64,000 nucleotides of DNA from positions 79,115,217 through 79,179,216 of the forward strand of contig NC_133773.1 in assembly GCF_003597395.2 (NCBI RefSeq), read 5' to 3'. The translations under genes were made by a program, and so were the position numbers. The DNA comes from Chelonoidis abingdonii (lineage: Eukaryota; Chordata; Testudines; Testudinidae). The notes beneath the pieces were generated by a model. The model searched no databases and was not told the origin of the DNA. It saw only the letters and a list, made by a program, of their open reading frames with translations. Below are positions 21,400 through 32,527 of this stretch, piece after piece (position 1 is the first letter of the stretch; each line of letters opens with the position of its first letter).

Positions 21400-24241
21400 G
21401 TGAAGGGTAGGGTAGATACCATTCTAATAGGTGACACTGGGGGCAGAATGTCTGGGCCTAATCAGGTAAAGAATGTGAGCGAAGCCAAACAGCAAAAATT
21501 AAGATGTTTGTACACTAATGCGAGGAGACTAGGTAACAAAATGGAGGAACTAGAGCTACTGGTGCAGGAAGTGAAACCAGATATTATAGGGATAACAGAA
21601 ACATGGTGGAATAGTAGTCATGACTGGAGTACAGGTATTGAAGGCTATGTGCTGTTTAGGAAAGACAGAAATAAAGGCAAAGGTGGTGGAGTAGCATTGT
21701 ATATCAATGATGAGGTAGACTGTAAAGAAATAAGAAGTGATGGAATGGATAAGACAGAGTCTGTCTGGGCAAAAATCACAGCATTGGGAAAGAAAGCTAC
21801 TAGAGCCTCCCTGAGATAGTGCTTGGGGTGTGCTAACAGACCGCCAGGGATCTGATTTGGATATGGATAGAGACCTCTTTTAATGTTTTTAATGAAGTAA
21901 ATACTAATGGGAATTGTGTGATCATGGGAGACTTTAACTTCCCAGATATAGACTGAGGACAAGTGCTAGTAATATAATAGGGGCTCAGATTTTCCTGGAT
22001 GTGATAGCTGATGGATTCCTTCACAAGTAGTTGCGAACCAACAAGAGGGGATGCCATTTTAGATTTTGGTTTTGGTGAGTAGTGAGGACCTCATAGAAGA
22101 AATGGTTGTAGGGACAACCTTGGTTCGAGTGATCATGAGCTAATTCAGTTCAAACTAATGGAAGGATAGAACAAAAATAGATCTGGGACTAGGGTTTTTG
22201 ATTTCAAAAGGGCTAACTTTAAAAGAATTAAGGAAATTAGTTAGGGAAGTGGATTGGACTGAAGAACTTGTGGATCTAAAGGCAGGAGGAGGCCTGGAAT
22301 TACTTCAAGTCAAAGTTGCAGAAACTATCAGAAGCCTGCATCCCAAGAAAGGGGAAAAAAATTCATAGGCAGGAGTTGCACCAAGCTGGATGAGCAAGCA
22401 TCTCAGAGAGGTGATTAAGAAAAAGCAGAAAGCCTACAAGGAGTGGAAGATGGGAAGGGATCAGCAAGGAAAGCTACCTTATTGAGGTCAGAACATGTAG
22501 GGATAAAGTGAGAAAGGCCAAAAGCCATGTAGAGTTGGACCTTGCAAAGGGAATTAAAACCAATAGTAAAAGGTTCTATAGCCATATAAATAAGAAGAAA
22601 ACAAAGAAAGAAGAAGTGGGACCGCTAAACACTGAGGATGGAGTGGAGGTTAAGGATAATCTAGGCATGGCCCAATATCTAAACAAATACTTTGCCTCAG
22701 TCTTTAATGAGGCTAATGAGGAGCTTAGGGATAATGGTAGGATGACAAATGGGAATGAGGATATGGAGGTAGATATTACCACATCCGAGTAGAAGCCAAA
22801 CTCGAACAGCTTAATGGGACTAAAATCAGGGGGCCCAGATAATCTTCATCCAAGAATATTAAAGGAACTGGCACATGAAATTGCAAGCCCATTAGCAAGA
22901 ATTTTTAATGAATCTGTAAACTCAGGGTTGTACCGTATGACTGGAGAATTGCTAACATAGTTCCTATTTTTAAGAAAGGGAAAAAAAGTGATCCGGTAAC
23001 TACAGGCCTGTTAGTTTGACATCTGTAGTATGCAAGGTCTTGGAAAAATTTGAAGGAGAAAGTAGTTAAGGACATTGAGGTCAATGGTAATTGGGACAAA
23101 ATACAACATGGTTTTACAAAAGGTAGATCGTGCCAAACCAACCTGATCTCCTTCTTTGAGAAGGTAACAGATTTTTTAGACAAAGGAAATGCAGTGGATC
23201 TAATTTACCTCGATTTCAGTAAGGCATTTGATACGGTTCCACATGGGGAATTATTAGCTAAATTGGAAAAGATGGGGATCAATATGAAAATTGAAAGGTG
23301 GATAAGGAACTGGTTAAAGGGGAGACTACAATGGGTCATACTGAAAGGTGAACTGTCAGGCTGGAAGGAGGTTACTAGTGGAGTTCCTCAGGGATCGTTT
23401 TGGGACCAATCTTATTTAATCTTTTTATTACTGACTTGGCACAAAAAGTGGGAATGTGCTAATAAAGTTTGCGGATGACACAAAGCTGGGAGGTATTGCT
23501 AATACAGAGAAGGACGGGATATCATACAGGAAGATCTGGATGACCTTGTAAACTGGAGTAATAGTAATAGGATGAAATTTAATAGTGAAAAGTGCAAGGT
23601 CATGCATTTAGGGATTAATAACAAGAATTTTTGTTATAAAGCTGGGGACATCAGTTGGAAGTAACAGAGGAGGAGAAGGACCTCGGAGTATTGGTTGATC
23701 ACAGGATGACTATGAGCTGCCAATGTGATATGGCTGTGAAAAAAAGCTAATGCAGTTTGGGATGCATCAGGCGAGGTATTTCCAGTAGAGAGATAAGGAG
23801 GGTGTTAGTACCCGTTTATACAAGGCACTGGTGAGACCTCATCTGGAAGACCTCATCTGGAATACTGTGTGCAGTTCTGATCTCCCATGTTTCAGAAGGA
23901 TGAGTTCAAACTGGAACAGGTACAAAGAAGGGCTACTAGGATGATCCGAGTCTTATGAAAGGAGATGGAAAGAGCTTGGCTTGTTTAGCCTAACCAAAAG
24001 AAGGCTGAGGGGAGATATGATTGCTCCCTATAAATATATCAGAGAGATAAATACCAGGGAGGGAGAAGAATTATTTAAGTTCAGTACCAATGTGGACAGA
24101 AGAACAAATGGATATAAACTGGCCATCAGGAAGTTTAGACTTGAAATTAGACCAAGGTTTCTAACCATCAGAGGAGTGAAGTTCTGGAACAGCCTTCCAA
24201 GGGGAGCAGTGGGGGCAAAAGACATCTGGCTTCAAGAATAA
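21400..24241 (+). pseudogene. CR1 ORF2 (endonuclease and reverse transcriptase), broken
   Basis: The apurinic-type endonuclease is at 21480-21960, with LYTNARRLGNK, IGITETWW (catalytic Glu) and GGGVALYIND. A linker runs across 22508-22790. Reverse transcriptase blocks occur at 23050-23500, with QHGFTKGRSCQTNL, DLIYLDFSKAFDTVPHG, VTSGVPQGS and, in another frame, IKFADDTK near 23465. The C-terminal part at 23981-24241 has KRRLRGDMIAPYKYI. Together these would nick the target and copy the RNA. Several stops and frameshifts interrupt it; one lies just before 23405, where a base is missing after PQGS. The FADD catalytic box itself is still encoded. Confidence 0.93.
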
Positions 24242-24718
24242 GCTTGATAAGTGTGTGGAGGGAATGGTATAATGGGATAGCCTAATTTTGGCAATGAATT
24301 GGTGTTTGACTATTAGCAGTAAATATGCCTAATGGCCTGTGATGGAATGTTAGATGGAGTGGGATCTGAGTGACTACAGAGAATTCTTTTCTGGGTATCT
24401 GGTTGGTGAGTCTTGCCCACATGCTCAGGGTTTAGCTGATCGTCATATTTGGGGTCAGGAAGGAATTTTTCTCCAGGTCAGATTGGCAGAAGCCCTGGGG
24501 ATTTTTCGTCTTCCTCTGCAGTGTGGGGCACGGGTCACTTGCTGGAAGATTCTCTGCATCTTGAAGTCTTTAAACCATGGTTTGAGGACTTCAGTGGCTC
24601 AGACATAGGTTTGATACAGGAGGGTGTGGGTGAGCTTCTGTGGTCTGCGTTGTGCAGGAGGTCAGACTAGATGATCATTATGGTCCCTTCTGACCTTAGA
24701 GTCTATGATTCTATGACA

Positions 24719-24984
24719 GGGCAGAACACTTCAGGGAGACAGTTTTGGGGAAATTCTGGACTGGGGAGGAGTTGGGGTCATATTACAAAATGTAACTACG
24801 CAGTGGTAGCCAGGATCTGACCTGCGTGCTTGCACGCTGCTTGTTGATGTCATGGCTGTGTGCCACTGCAGCATAGCAATAAAGGCACACAGACTTTTCA
24901 GGGCAGGCAGTAACACAACCCCTTATTGGTCTGAGTTCAACATCAATGTGTGACAGTGACTTACAGAAGTCTAACCGTATTGTA
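24719..24984. other. Unassigned interval, possible LTR 3' fragment
   Basis: The stretch contains 'agcaataaaggcacacag' near 24874, which looks like a polyadenylation region of an LTR, but no termini or partner were recognised. No coding sequence is supported. Confidence 0.3.
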
Positions 24985-25896
24985 TAAATACTATTACCTT
25001 TTTCAACTACACTTGTAATTTCATCAAAAAAGATATCAGGTTAGTTTGTGAGGATCAATTTTCCATAAACCCAGTTTATTAATCAAGGCCATAACAGCCA
25101 CTCTATTATTTTGCCCGGGATTCATGTTCAGATTGTTTGCCCAGACTGCAACATCCATTTATTCTATTTAAATGTTGGCACACTAGCTTTCTACCAGTCT
25201 TCTAGAACTTCTGCGGTGTTCCAAGACTCATTGAAAATCAGTATTAGGAGTCCAGGAAGCTCTTCAACCATTTTTTTTAAAACACTTGGTTAGAAGTTAT
25301 CCAGACCTGCTGATATAAAAATGTCAAACTTTAGTAAGTGCAGTTTAACATCCTCCTGAGATACTGATGGAATGAAAACCACCATCTGAGATACCTGCTT
25401 TTTTCCCAAATACAGAACAGAAATATTTATTACATACTTCTGCTTTTTCTGCATTATTATTAATAATTCTACCATTTCCCTCTAGGAAATGGCCATTACC
25501 ATTTTCAGGATTCTTTTTATTCCTAATATACTTAAAAACCTCCTTCTTCTTATCCTTATCTCTGCTGGTCATAGATTTCTCCTTGTGTGTTTTTACTTCC
25601 CTTATTAATTTTCTCCAGTGCCTAGCTTCTGATTTATATTCGTTACTATCAACTTCCCCTTTCTTTGATTTGTTCTGTAGTATTTTTATAACTGCCTTCA
25701 CTTCCCCTCAAACTCAGGTCATTTTTTAAAAAATCTTCCTCTATTGTGGCATTGTGGCTTTTTGATCAGCTGGTAAAGTGTTTTTAAATAATTTCCAATT
25801 ATTCATTCACATTTTTTCATATTAAATTGTTCCCTCTTGCTGATTTGTCTCAAACTTGTTTTCACTTTTGTGAAAACTGACCCTTTTAAAGCAGCC

Positions 25897-25936
25897 AAGT
25901 GTGTGTGTGTTTATATATATGTGTGTGTGTGTGTAA
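25897..25936 (+). repeat. (TG)n/(TA)n microsatellite
   Basis: A short simple repeat, 'gtgtgtgtgtttatatatat' followed by more gtgtgt units. Confidence 0.9.
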
Positions 25937-26087
25937 TTGGTTTGGACTTTATTCTGTTTGTCCATTGTAATGTGATGAAATCATGTCCCTAATCTACCAT
26001 TATTTTTTAGTTCTGTGATCATTTCCTCTTTATCTGTCATGACAAGGTCTAATATAAAATTTCTCCATGTTGATTGCAACAATTTTT

Positions 26088-26640
26088 GGTTGCATCTACA
26101 CTACATGTTTCTTTCAGCAATGTGTACTGTATATACCTATGTAATGCCTCCTAGCACAGGTATAAATAGCAGCATAGATGATGAGCCATGTCTTGGGCAA
26201 GTAAAGACATGCTGGAAGGATGTGAGTATGTACGCTAGTACCACATGGCGCTCTACTCACCCAAGCTGTGCCTCCCCATCTACAATACTGCAGGGTTCCA
26301 GCAGCAATCAAGTCTCCAGCAGTTGGGGAAGGCCCTGTTGTTGGAGCCCACAGGGAAAGACTCTGACAGGGGGAGCTGCTGGAGCCTCTCCCCATTGCCT
26401 CCCCTTTGCCAGAGTCATTCACTGATATGGCTCAGACATAGGATAGGGGTTTGTTACAGGAGTGAGTGGATGAGATTCTATGGCCTGCGTTGTGCAGGAG
26501 GTCGGACTGGACGATCATAGTGGTCCCTTCTGATCTTGGAGTCTATGAAAACTATGAAATCTATGTGTAGCTATATATGCAGGGTGGATGCAATGTAGCT
26601 ACACTGACACTAACTGTCACCTCCAGTGGTGTGTAGACAT
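26088..26640. mobile_element. MITE-like element nested in CR1
   Basis: The ends 'gcatctacactacatg' and 'ggtgtgtagacatag' are inverted relative to each other (shared core TGTCTACAC). This ends/interior design matches a GTCTACAC-type MITE that I recall from amniotes. The flanking sequence on both sides belongs to the same minus-strand CR1 open region, so this is an insertion. A separate CR1 3' end sits within it. Confidence 0.5.
26435..26562 (+). mobile_element. Short CR1 3' end, third nesting level
   Basis: It holds 'ctgcgttgtgcaggaggtc', 'gatcatagtggtcccttctg' and a tail of 'ctatgaaaactatgaaatct'. This is the same 3' UTR end as the CR1 at 19655-24718, heavily 5' truncated, and lies inside the MITE-like sequence. 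Confidence 0.85.
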
Positions 26641-27240
26641 AGTCTTTGAGTTAGGAAATTGTCATGTATAATATTTACGAATTCCAAGGATGTTTTAGTA
26701 GTGGCAGCATGGGACCTCCAGAATATGTCACATAAATTGAAGCTCCCCATAATCACTGCTGCTTTTCTTACTACATGTAAAATGCAGATTAGGAGCTGGT
26801 CATCCTGTGCCCTTATGTGATTTGGTAGTCTGTAGCAGTAATAACCCACCTCGTAGATTATCTGGTAGGGTACTGATCCATAAGCATGCAAGATCATTTT
26901 CTTCTGAGTTATCACTGACTCAGAAACAGATAACGCCATTTTTGAGAGTCACCCCACTCCCATTTTGCCAGTGGGCAAAACAGATTATAACCTTTAATTT
27001 TAACGTTCCAAATGTGAAAGTTATCACACCAGGTTTCAGTAATTCCAGCTAGATCAAATTTATGCTCATACAGGAGCCATTCCAATTCTTTTTGTTACCC
27101 AGGCTCCTAGCATTGGTGCATAGGCAAATGAAAGAATTCTACTCTTCATGTCTTTTGGTTCCTTGATTTACTTTGTTCTCAAAGTGCTGATTCTGTGCTA
27201 AATGAAAGCTCCTATCTTCCCTGTTTTTAAACCTCCATGC

Positions 27241-27693
27241 TTTTTACTTGTAATAACTTCTTACCTTTTGTTAATTAATATCCCAAAGTAAATTACAAGT
27301 TGCAGTATTTCTGAACCAAAGCATTCAAAGGTCATGAATCAGATCCCCAAAATGCATGGGATTGGCTTAAAGATGATATTTGTAAGAAATAATAAATATG
27401 GACATGTTTTTTTCCTTATGGGTTTTTGAGCCTATAGGTTATACTTAGGTTATACTTGAGTTATGTTTTCAAGCTTGTCTCTGTAAGCATGAGGGCAAGA
27501 AACTTTTATTTACATGAAAAGTGAAATTCTCCCTTAAGGTCTTGTCTTCAGGAGCTGGGGATTTAAGGAAAACACCAATAACATGAAATTTATGATAAAA
27601 TCTCAAGAGTTGGCAACACTAACACTGTATGCATAGAGATTAGTCACCTACTCTGAAATGCAGTCACCTCTGAGGTGAAATGCAGTGCTATAT
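27241..27693. other. Interval without recognised genes
   Basis: AT-rich sequence between two CR1 copies. Nothing recognisable was seen. Confidence 0.5.
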
Positions 27694-27746
27694 GTCTCAT
27701 AGACTCATAGACTCATAGACTCATAGGTCAGAAGGGACCAATATGA

Positions 27747-30523
27747 TCATCTAGTCTGACCTCCTGCACAAGGCAGGCCACAGTACCCATTCGTCCTCGT
27801 GCCTACATTAGTACTAAACTTAAATAATTCCTCTCCCTCCCTAACGTTAATCCCCCTGATATATTTATATAGAGCAAGCATATCCCCCCGGAGCCTTCTT
27901 TTGGCCAGGCTAAACAAGCCAAGCTCTTTGAGTCTCCTTTCATAAGGCAGATTTTCCATTCCTCGGATCATCCTAGTAGCCCGTCTCTGAACCTGTTCCA
28001 GTTTGAATTCATCCTTCTTAAACATGGGACACCAGAACTGCACACAATATTCCAGGTGGGGTCTCACCAGCGCCGTATATAACGGCACTAACACCTCCTT
28101 CTCCTTGCTGGAAATACCTCGCCTGATGCATCCTAAAACCGCATTTGCTTTTTTAACAGCCATATCACATTGGCGGCTCATAGTCATCCTGCTATCAACC
28201 AATACCCCAAGGTCCTTCTCCTCCTCCGTCGCTTCCAACTGATGCGTCCCCAACGTATATCTAAAATCTTATTATTAATCCCTAAGTGCATGACCTTGCA
28301 CTTTTCACTATTATATTTCATCCTATTACTATTACTCCAGTGTTTACAAGGTGGTCCAATCTTCCTGAATAGTATCCCGGTCCTTCTCCGTGTTAGCAAT
28401 ACCCCCCAGCTTTGTGTCATCCGCAAACTTTATTAACACATTCCCGCTCTTTGTGCCAAGGTCAGTAATAAAAAGGTTAAATAAGATCGGTCCCAAAACC
28501 GATCCTTGAGGGACTCCACTAGTAACCTCCTTCCAGCCTGACAGTTCACCCTTCAGTACGACCCGCTGGAGTCTCCCCTTTAACCAGTTCCTTATCCACC
28601 TTACAACTTTCACATTCATCCCCATCTTTTCCAATTTAACTAACAGTTCCCCATGCGGAACCGTGTCAAACGCCTTACTGAAATCGAGGTAAATTAGATC
28701 TACCGCATTTCCTTTGTCTAAGTAATCCGTCACCTTCTCAAAGAAGGAGATCAGGTTGGTTTGGCACGATCTACCTTTAGTAAATCCATGTTGCAATTCG
28801 TCCCAATTACCATTGACCTCAATGTCCTTAACTACTTTCTCCCTTAAAATTTTTTCCAAGACCTTACACACTACAGACGTCAAGCTAACAGGCCTATAAT
28901 TACCCGGATCACTTTTATTCCCTTTCTTAAAAATAGGAACTACGTTAGCAATTCTCCAGTCGTACGGTACAACAAGTTTACCCCGAGTTACCGATTGCTT
29001 AAAAATTCTCGCTAACGGGCTCGCAATTTCACGCGCCAGTTCCTTTAATATCCTCGGATGGAGATTGTCCGGCCCTCCGATTTTGTCCCATTAAGCTGTT
29101 CAAGTTTGGCCTCTACCTCAGATGCGGTAATATCCACCTCCATATCCACATTCCCGTTTATCATCCCTCCATCGTCCCTAAACTCCTCACTAGTCTTATT
29201 AAAGACCGAGGCAAAGTACTTATTTAGATATTGGCCATGCCTAGGTTATCCTTAACCTCCGTTCCATCCTCAGTGTATAGCGGCCCCACTTCTTCTTCTT
29301 GTTTTTCTTCTTATTTTATGTGGCTGTAGAACCTTTTACTATTGGTTTTGATTCCCTTTGCAAGGTCCAGTTCTACGCGCTTTTAGCCTTCCTCACTTTA
29401 TCCCTACATGTTCTACCTCACTAAAGGTAGCTTCCCTTGCTAATCCCGCCTTTCTTCACACCCTGTAAAGCTTTCTGCTTTTTCCTAATCCCCTCTCTGA
29501 GTGCTTGCTCATCCAGCTTGGCCTACAACTCCTGCCCATGGTTTTTTTCCCCTTTCTTGGGATGCAGGCTTCCGACAGTTTCCAGCTGCGACTTAAGTAA
29601 TTCCAGGCCTCCTCCGCATTTAAATCCACAAGTTCCTCCGTCCAATCCACTTCCTAACTAATTTCCTTAACTCTTTAAAATTAGCCCTCGAGAAGTCGAA
29701 AACCCTAATCCCCAGATCTACGTTTGTTTATCCTTCCATCTAATTTGAATTGAATCAGCTCATGATCACTCGAACCAAGGTTGTCCCCTACCACCATTTC
29801 TTCTACGAGGTCCTCACTGCTCACCAAAACCAAATCTAAAATGGCATCCCCTCTCGTAGGTACTTCAACTACTTTGATGAAGAAATCCATCCGCTATCAC
29901 ATCCAGAAAAAATCTGACCCCTATTATTCTTGCAAGCATCGTCCTCCAGTCTATATCCGGAAGTTGAAGTCTCCCATAATCACCACATTTCCCCTTGTGT
30001 GTTTACTTCATTATAAAACATTAAAGAGGTCTCTATCCATATCCAAATCAGATCCCGGCGGTCTGTAGCACACCCCAAGCACTATCTCAGGGGGGGGAAG
30101 CTCTAGTAGCTTTTTACCCAGCGTGATTTTTACCCAGACAGACTCCGTCTTATCTATTCCATCACTTCTTATTTCATTACAGTTCACCCCATCATTGATG
30201 TACAAGGCTACTCCACCACTTTGCCTTCTTCCTGTCTTTTCTAAACAGCACATAGCCTTCAATACCCGTACTCCAGTCATGAGTACTATTCCACCAGGTT
30301 TTCTGTTATCCCTATAATATCCGGTTTCACTTCCTGCACAGTAGCTCCAGTTCTCCATCTTGTTCCCTAGGCTCCTCGCATTAGTGTACAGACATTTTAA
30401 TTTTTGGCGTTTGGCGTCAGTGACATTCTTTCCCCCGTCGTGCACAGACCTTCTACCACCAGCATCACCCGTTAGGCTAGTTTCAACTCCGCTTTCCTCC
30501 TTGGGGTCAATTCTTCGGTCCAC
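27747..30523 (-). pseudogene. CR1 ORF2 (endonuclease and reverse transcriptase), lightly broken
   Basis: Reading leftwards from 30523, the endonuclease begins with CLYTNARSLGNKMEN and continues through GGVALYINDGVN to VLGVCYRPPGSDLDM. The linker and thumb are interrupted between about 28890 and 30010. A 179-codon open segment at 28344-28883 carries the reverse transcriptase core: LQHGFTKGRSCQTNL, LIYLDFSKAFDTVPHG, VTSGVPQGSVLGPILFNLF and the catalytic IKFADDTK. A 168-codon segment at 27747-28253 carries the C-terminus, with LERxQRRATRM-like LEQVQRRATRMIRGM. It ends abruptly in TNGYCGLPCAGGQTR because of the 3' deletion. The ITETWW block is out of frame. Inactive, but better preserved than the other copies. 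Confidence 0.93.
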
Positions 30524-30617
30524 AGGGTATCCCCTCTCACTTCGTTTACTTCCCTCTCCAGGTTAAATTCCGGCGTGGAGATCTCCTGAACATCTCCCAA
30601 CCATCTCCCCCAACTTC

Positions 30618-31741
30618 CTAGTTTAAAGCTCTCTTAATGAGGTCGGCGAGCCTCCATCCTAGAAGTCTATTTCCCTCCTGCTTAGATGAAGTCATCCCGA
30701 GCGAACAGTCGTCTGTCCGTAAACGCTTCCAATGACCGTACATCCCAAAGCCCTCCTTATAGCACCACTGCCTGAGCCATCTGTTAATCATCATAATCTT
30801 GTCGCTCCTTTCGTCGCCCCGCTCTCTAGGAACCGGCAGAATCCCATGAAGATCACCTGAGCCTCGATTTCTTGAGCGTCTTCCCCAGTCTGACATAGTC
30901 CTCCTTGATACAGTCCAGCGAGTGACTAGCCGTATTCATTCGTTCCCACATGAAGGACAATCAACGGATTCTTTCCCGCTCCCGCTAGGATCCTTTTCAG
31001 CCTCAGGTCCACATCCTGTACCTTAACCCCCGGCAGACAGCACACCCTTCTGTTCTCCCGATCAGGTCTAGTTACAGGCCTGTCTATCTCTTCTCAGTAA
31101 AGAGTCATCCAATCACGTAGACTGCCTTTTCCTGCGCGACAGTGTGATTCTCCGTCTATCCCCCACCCAGCTGGCGCAAGCCCTCTCGATTCGTCTTCGC
31201 CCTCGCAATCCTCCTAGGGCTCATACTGTGTGTCGCCTCCATTACTCCTCCCCTCCTTCTGCAGGACTAGCCGCTCGCCTCTTTTTCCTCGCCCTCTCTC
31301 CTTCACGGAGCACCTGCTGTGCTCCATCTTCATTTTCCAACTCAGATCCAAACCCTGTTCCTGAGTTTCTATTTCTCCGTCGTCGTGGCCCGTACTTTTC
31401 CTGCCTGGTTCTCCTAGTCACATGCTTCCACTTATCCACTTTCTCACCCAGCAGCTCCTCAGAATTCTTTGGTCCTGCTTCCATCTGCTTGTCTGAGCTT
31501 ATCCCCTGCAGCCTCATCATGTCTGTCTTCCATCATCTGCCTCAAACCCCCTTCTAAACTCAGCCAGAGTTTCCACCTGCATCTCCAGTCCTCTTATCTT
31601 TTCTTCCAGCAGTTCTATCAGGCGGCACTTCATGCAGACAAAACTCCTTTCAGGTGTCCCCTCCAGGACCATGTACATGCCACAGCTTCCACATCCGGTC
31701 ATCCTCAGTGTGTCTCTGCCTGCTACCTGTGTCTCCATCAT
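30618..31741 (-). pseudogene. CR1 ORF1 (PHD-like finger plus SGNH esterase), broken
   Basis: Read in reverse from 31741, it gives MMETQVAGRDTLRMTGCGSC and then FVCMKCRLIELLEEKIRGLE, which is the PHD-like cysteine pattern with the following coiled coil. A basic middle part (RRTRQEKYGPRRRRNRN) is at 31242-31520. The esterase remnant is at 30618-31120. DNA around 30690-30710 still reads 'cttcatct' in antisense, so the histidine codon of the DG.H block is present, but one-base losses on both sides shift the frame. The GDS block near 31105 is also frameshifted. Confidence 0.85.
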
Positions 31742-31794
31742 GCCCTTCCAACTCTGTGCCTAGCAGTTCAAGCCTCACACCGCACCACGGGACA

Positions 31795-31850
31795 CCTCAC
31801 TAAGGTAGCTTCCCTTGCTAATCCCGCCTTTCTTCCACTCCCTGTCTTAG
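31795..31850 (-). repeat. Duplicated ORF2 segment at the CR1 5' end
   Basis: About 45 bases, including 'gtagcttcccttgctaatcc', repeat the internal ORF2 sequence at 29417-29467 in the same orientation. The segment sits where the 5' UTR should be, just after the start region of ORF1. This fits template switching during reverse transcription or repair. Confidence 0.8.
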
Positions 31851-31858
31851 GTAGGTGA

Positions 31859-32519
31859 CTGACAGGAAGAGTAACTTTTATTGACTGAAATTACAGAGTG
31901 ACATTTTAGATAGTTGGACTGTAATTATGAAAGCTGGAATCTTCAGACAGGAATGGCTGGTACCCATCAATAATTAGTCACATTATGGTGTTGCTGCTGC
32001 CAGGGGAGTTCTGGTCCTGAAGCAAATATACTGCAAGCAACAAGTCAGAGGGGTTTCTATTCACAGGAAGCAACAGAGGCTTCTGTGCAATTAATTCAGG
32101 TGTTCACTACAGAGGAAAAGTACAGGGCTTCCTCCAGTCTGTGGAGTCTCTATGATTTGGAAGAGGCATGGAACATGGCATCCTTGCTGTGTAGTGGTAA
32201 TTAAGATCAGCTTCAGCCTTGCAGCGGCAAATCTACTCTCATTTTTCTTGCTCCAGCAACATGTAACATGGGTTTCTGTGTTCCCTAATGGTTGCTTTTG
32301 AGTAGGAAATGGAAGGAGAAGCATTCTGAGCATGGAAGGTTATATGTTCATCAGAAGGAGTTGTTCTGAGCCCAAGGTTTTTGGATGGATAGTTTTCAGA
32401 GGGGAAGGTGTGGTCCGAGCAGTGGAGAGTTTAGGTATGGAGAAGAGTAGCTCGGAGTTTGGGGCACATGAGGGGTGGTCTGTGAGCTGGGAAGGGAATG
32501 GACTGTATTGACAGTGTTA
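31859..32519. other. Interval without recognised genes
   Basis: Unique-looking DNA between the CR1 5' end and the hAT element. Nothing recognisable was seen. Confidence 0.5.
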
Positions 32520-32527
32520 AGTGCAAG

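Larger units (their letters stand above)
19655..24718 (+). mobile_element. Near full-length CR1 LINE, plus strand
   Basis: The element runs through a 5' UTR (19655-20118), ORF1 (20119-21281), ORF2 (21400-24241) and a 3' UTR ending 'agtctatgattctatga'. CR1 is a non-LTR retrotransposon that copies itself by target-primed reverse transcription and usually ends in short repeats like this rather than poly-A. Both ORFs are broken, so the copy is inactive. It forms an inverted pair with the CR1 at 27694-31858. Confidence 0.95.
24985..27240 (-). mobile_element. Older CR1 LINE fragment, minus strand, with nested insertions
   Basis: Read in reverse, the order is endonuclease start (TNARSLGNK near 27095-27125), MGSFNLCDIFW (counterpart of the GDFN block) near 26740, DLVMTDKEEMI near 26030, a lysine-rich linker with EVFKYIRNKKNPENGNG at 25345-25701, and an early reverse transcriptase part (QTNLISF) near 25020-25050. 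Frames are broken in many places. It lacks its 3' half. It is interrupted at about 26088-26640 by another repeat. Confidence 0.8.
27694..31858 (-). mobile_element. Near full-length CR1 LINE, minus strand, CpG-rich
   Basis: The 3' end is at the left, with a tail of four 'catagact' units (about 27697-27727). The element then runs through ORF2 and ORF1 toward 31858. It is closely related to the plus-strand CR1 at 19655-24718. It keeps many more CpG sites and longer open segments than its partner, which suggests a younger or less decayed copy. Two structural oddities are a deletion near 27785 that removes the last part of ORF2 and most of the 3' UTR, and a duplicated piece of ORF2 at its 5' end (31795-31850). 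Confidence 0.95.

Noticed and set aside
25345..25701. 118-codon lysine-rich frame as a host gene
   Set aside because: Its motifs (EVFKYIRNKK, NKYFCSVF) and flanks match the CR1 ORF2 linker in a minus-strand CR1 fragment.
27694..27730. Repeated 'catagact' units as a CRISPR-like or satellite array
   Set aside because: Four short units directly at the CR1 3' end are the usual tail of this LINE; there are no spacers.
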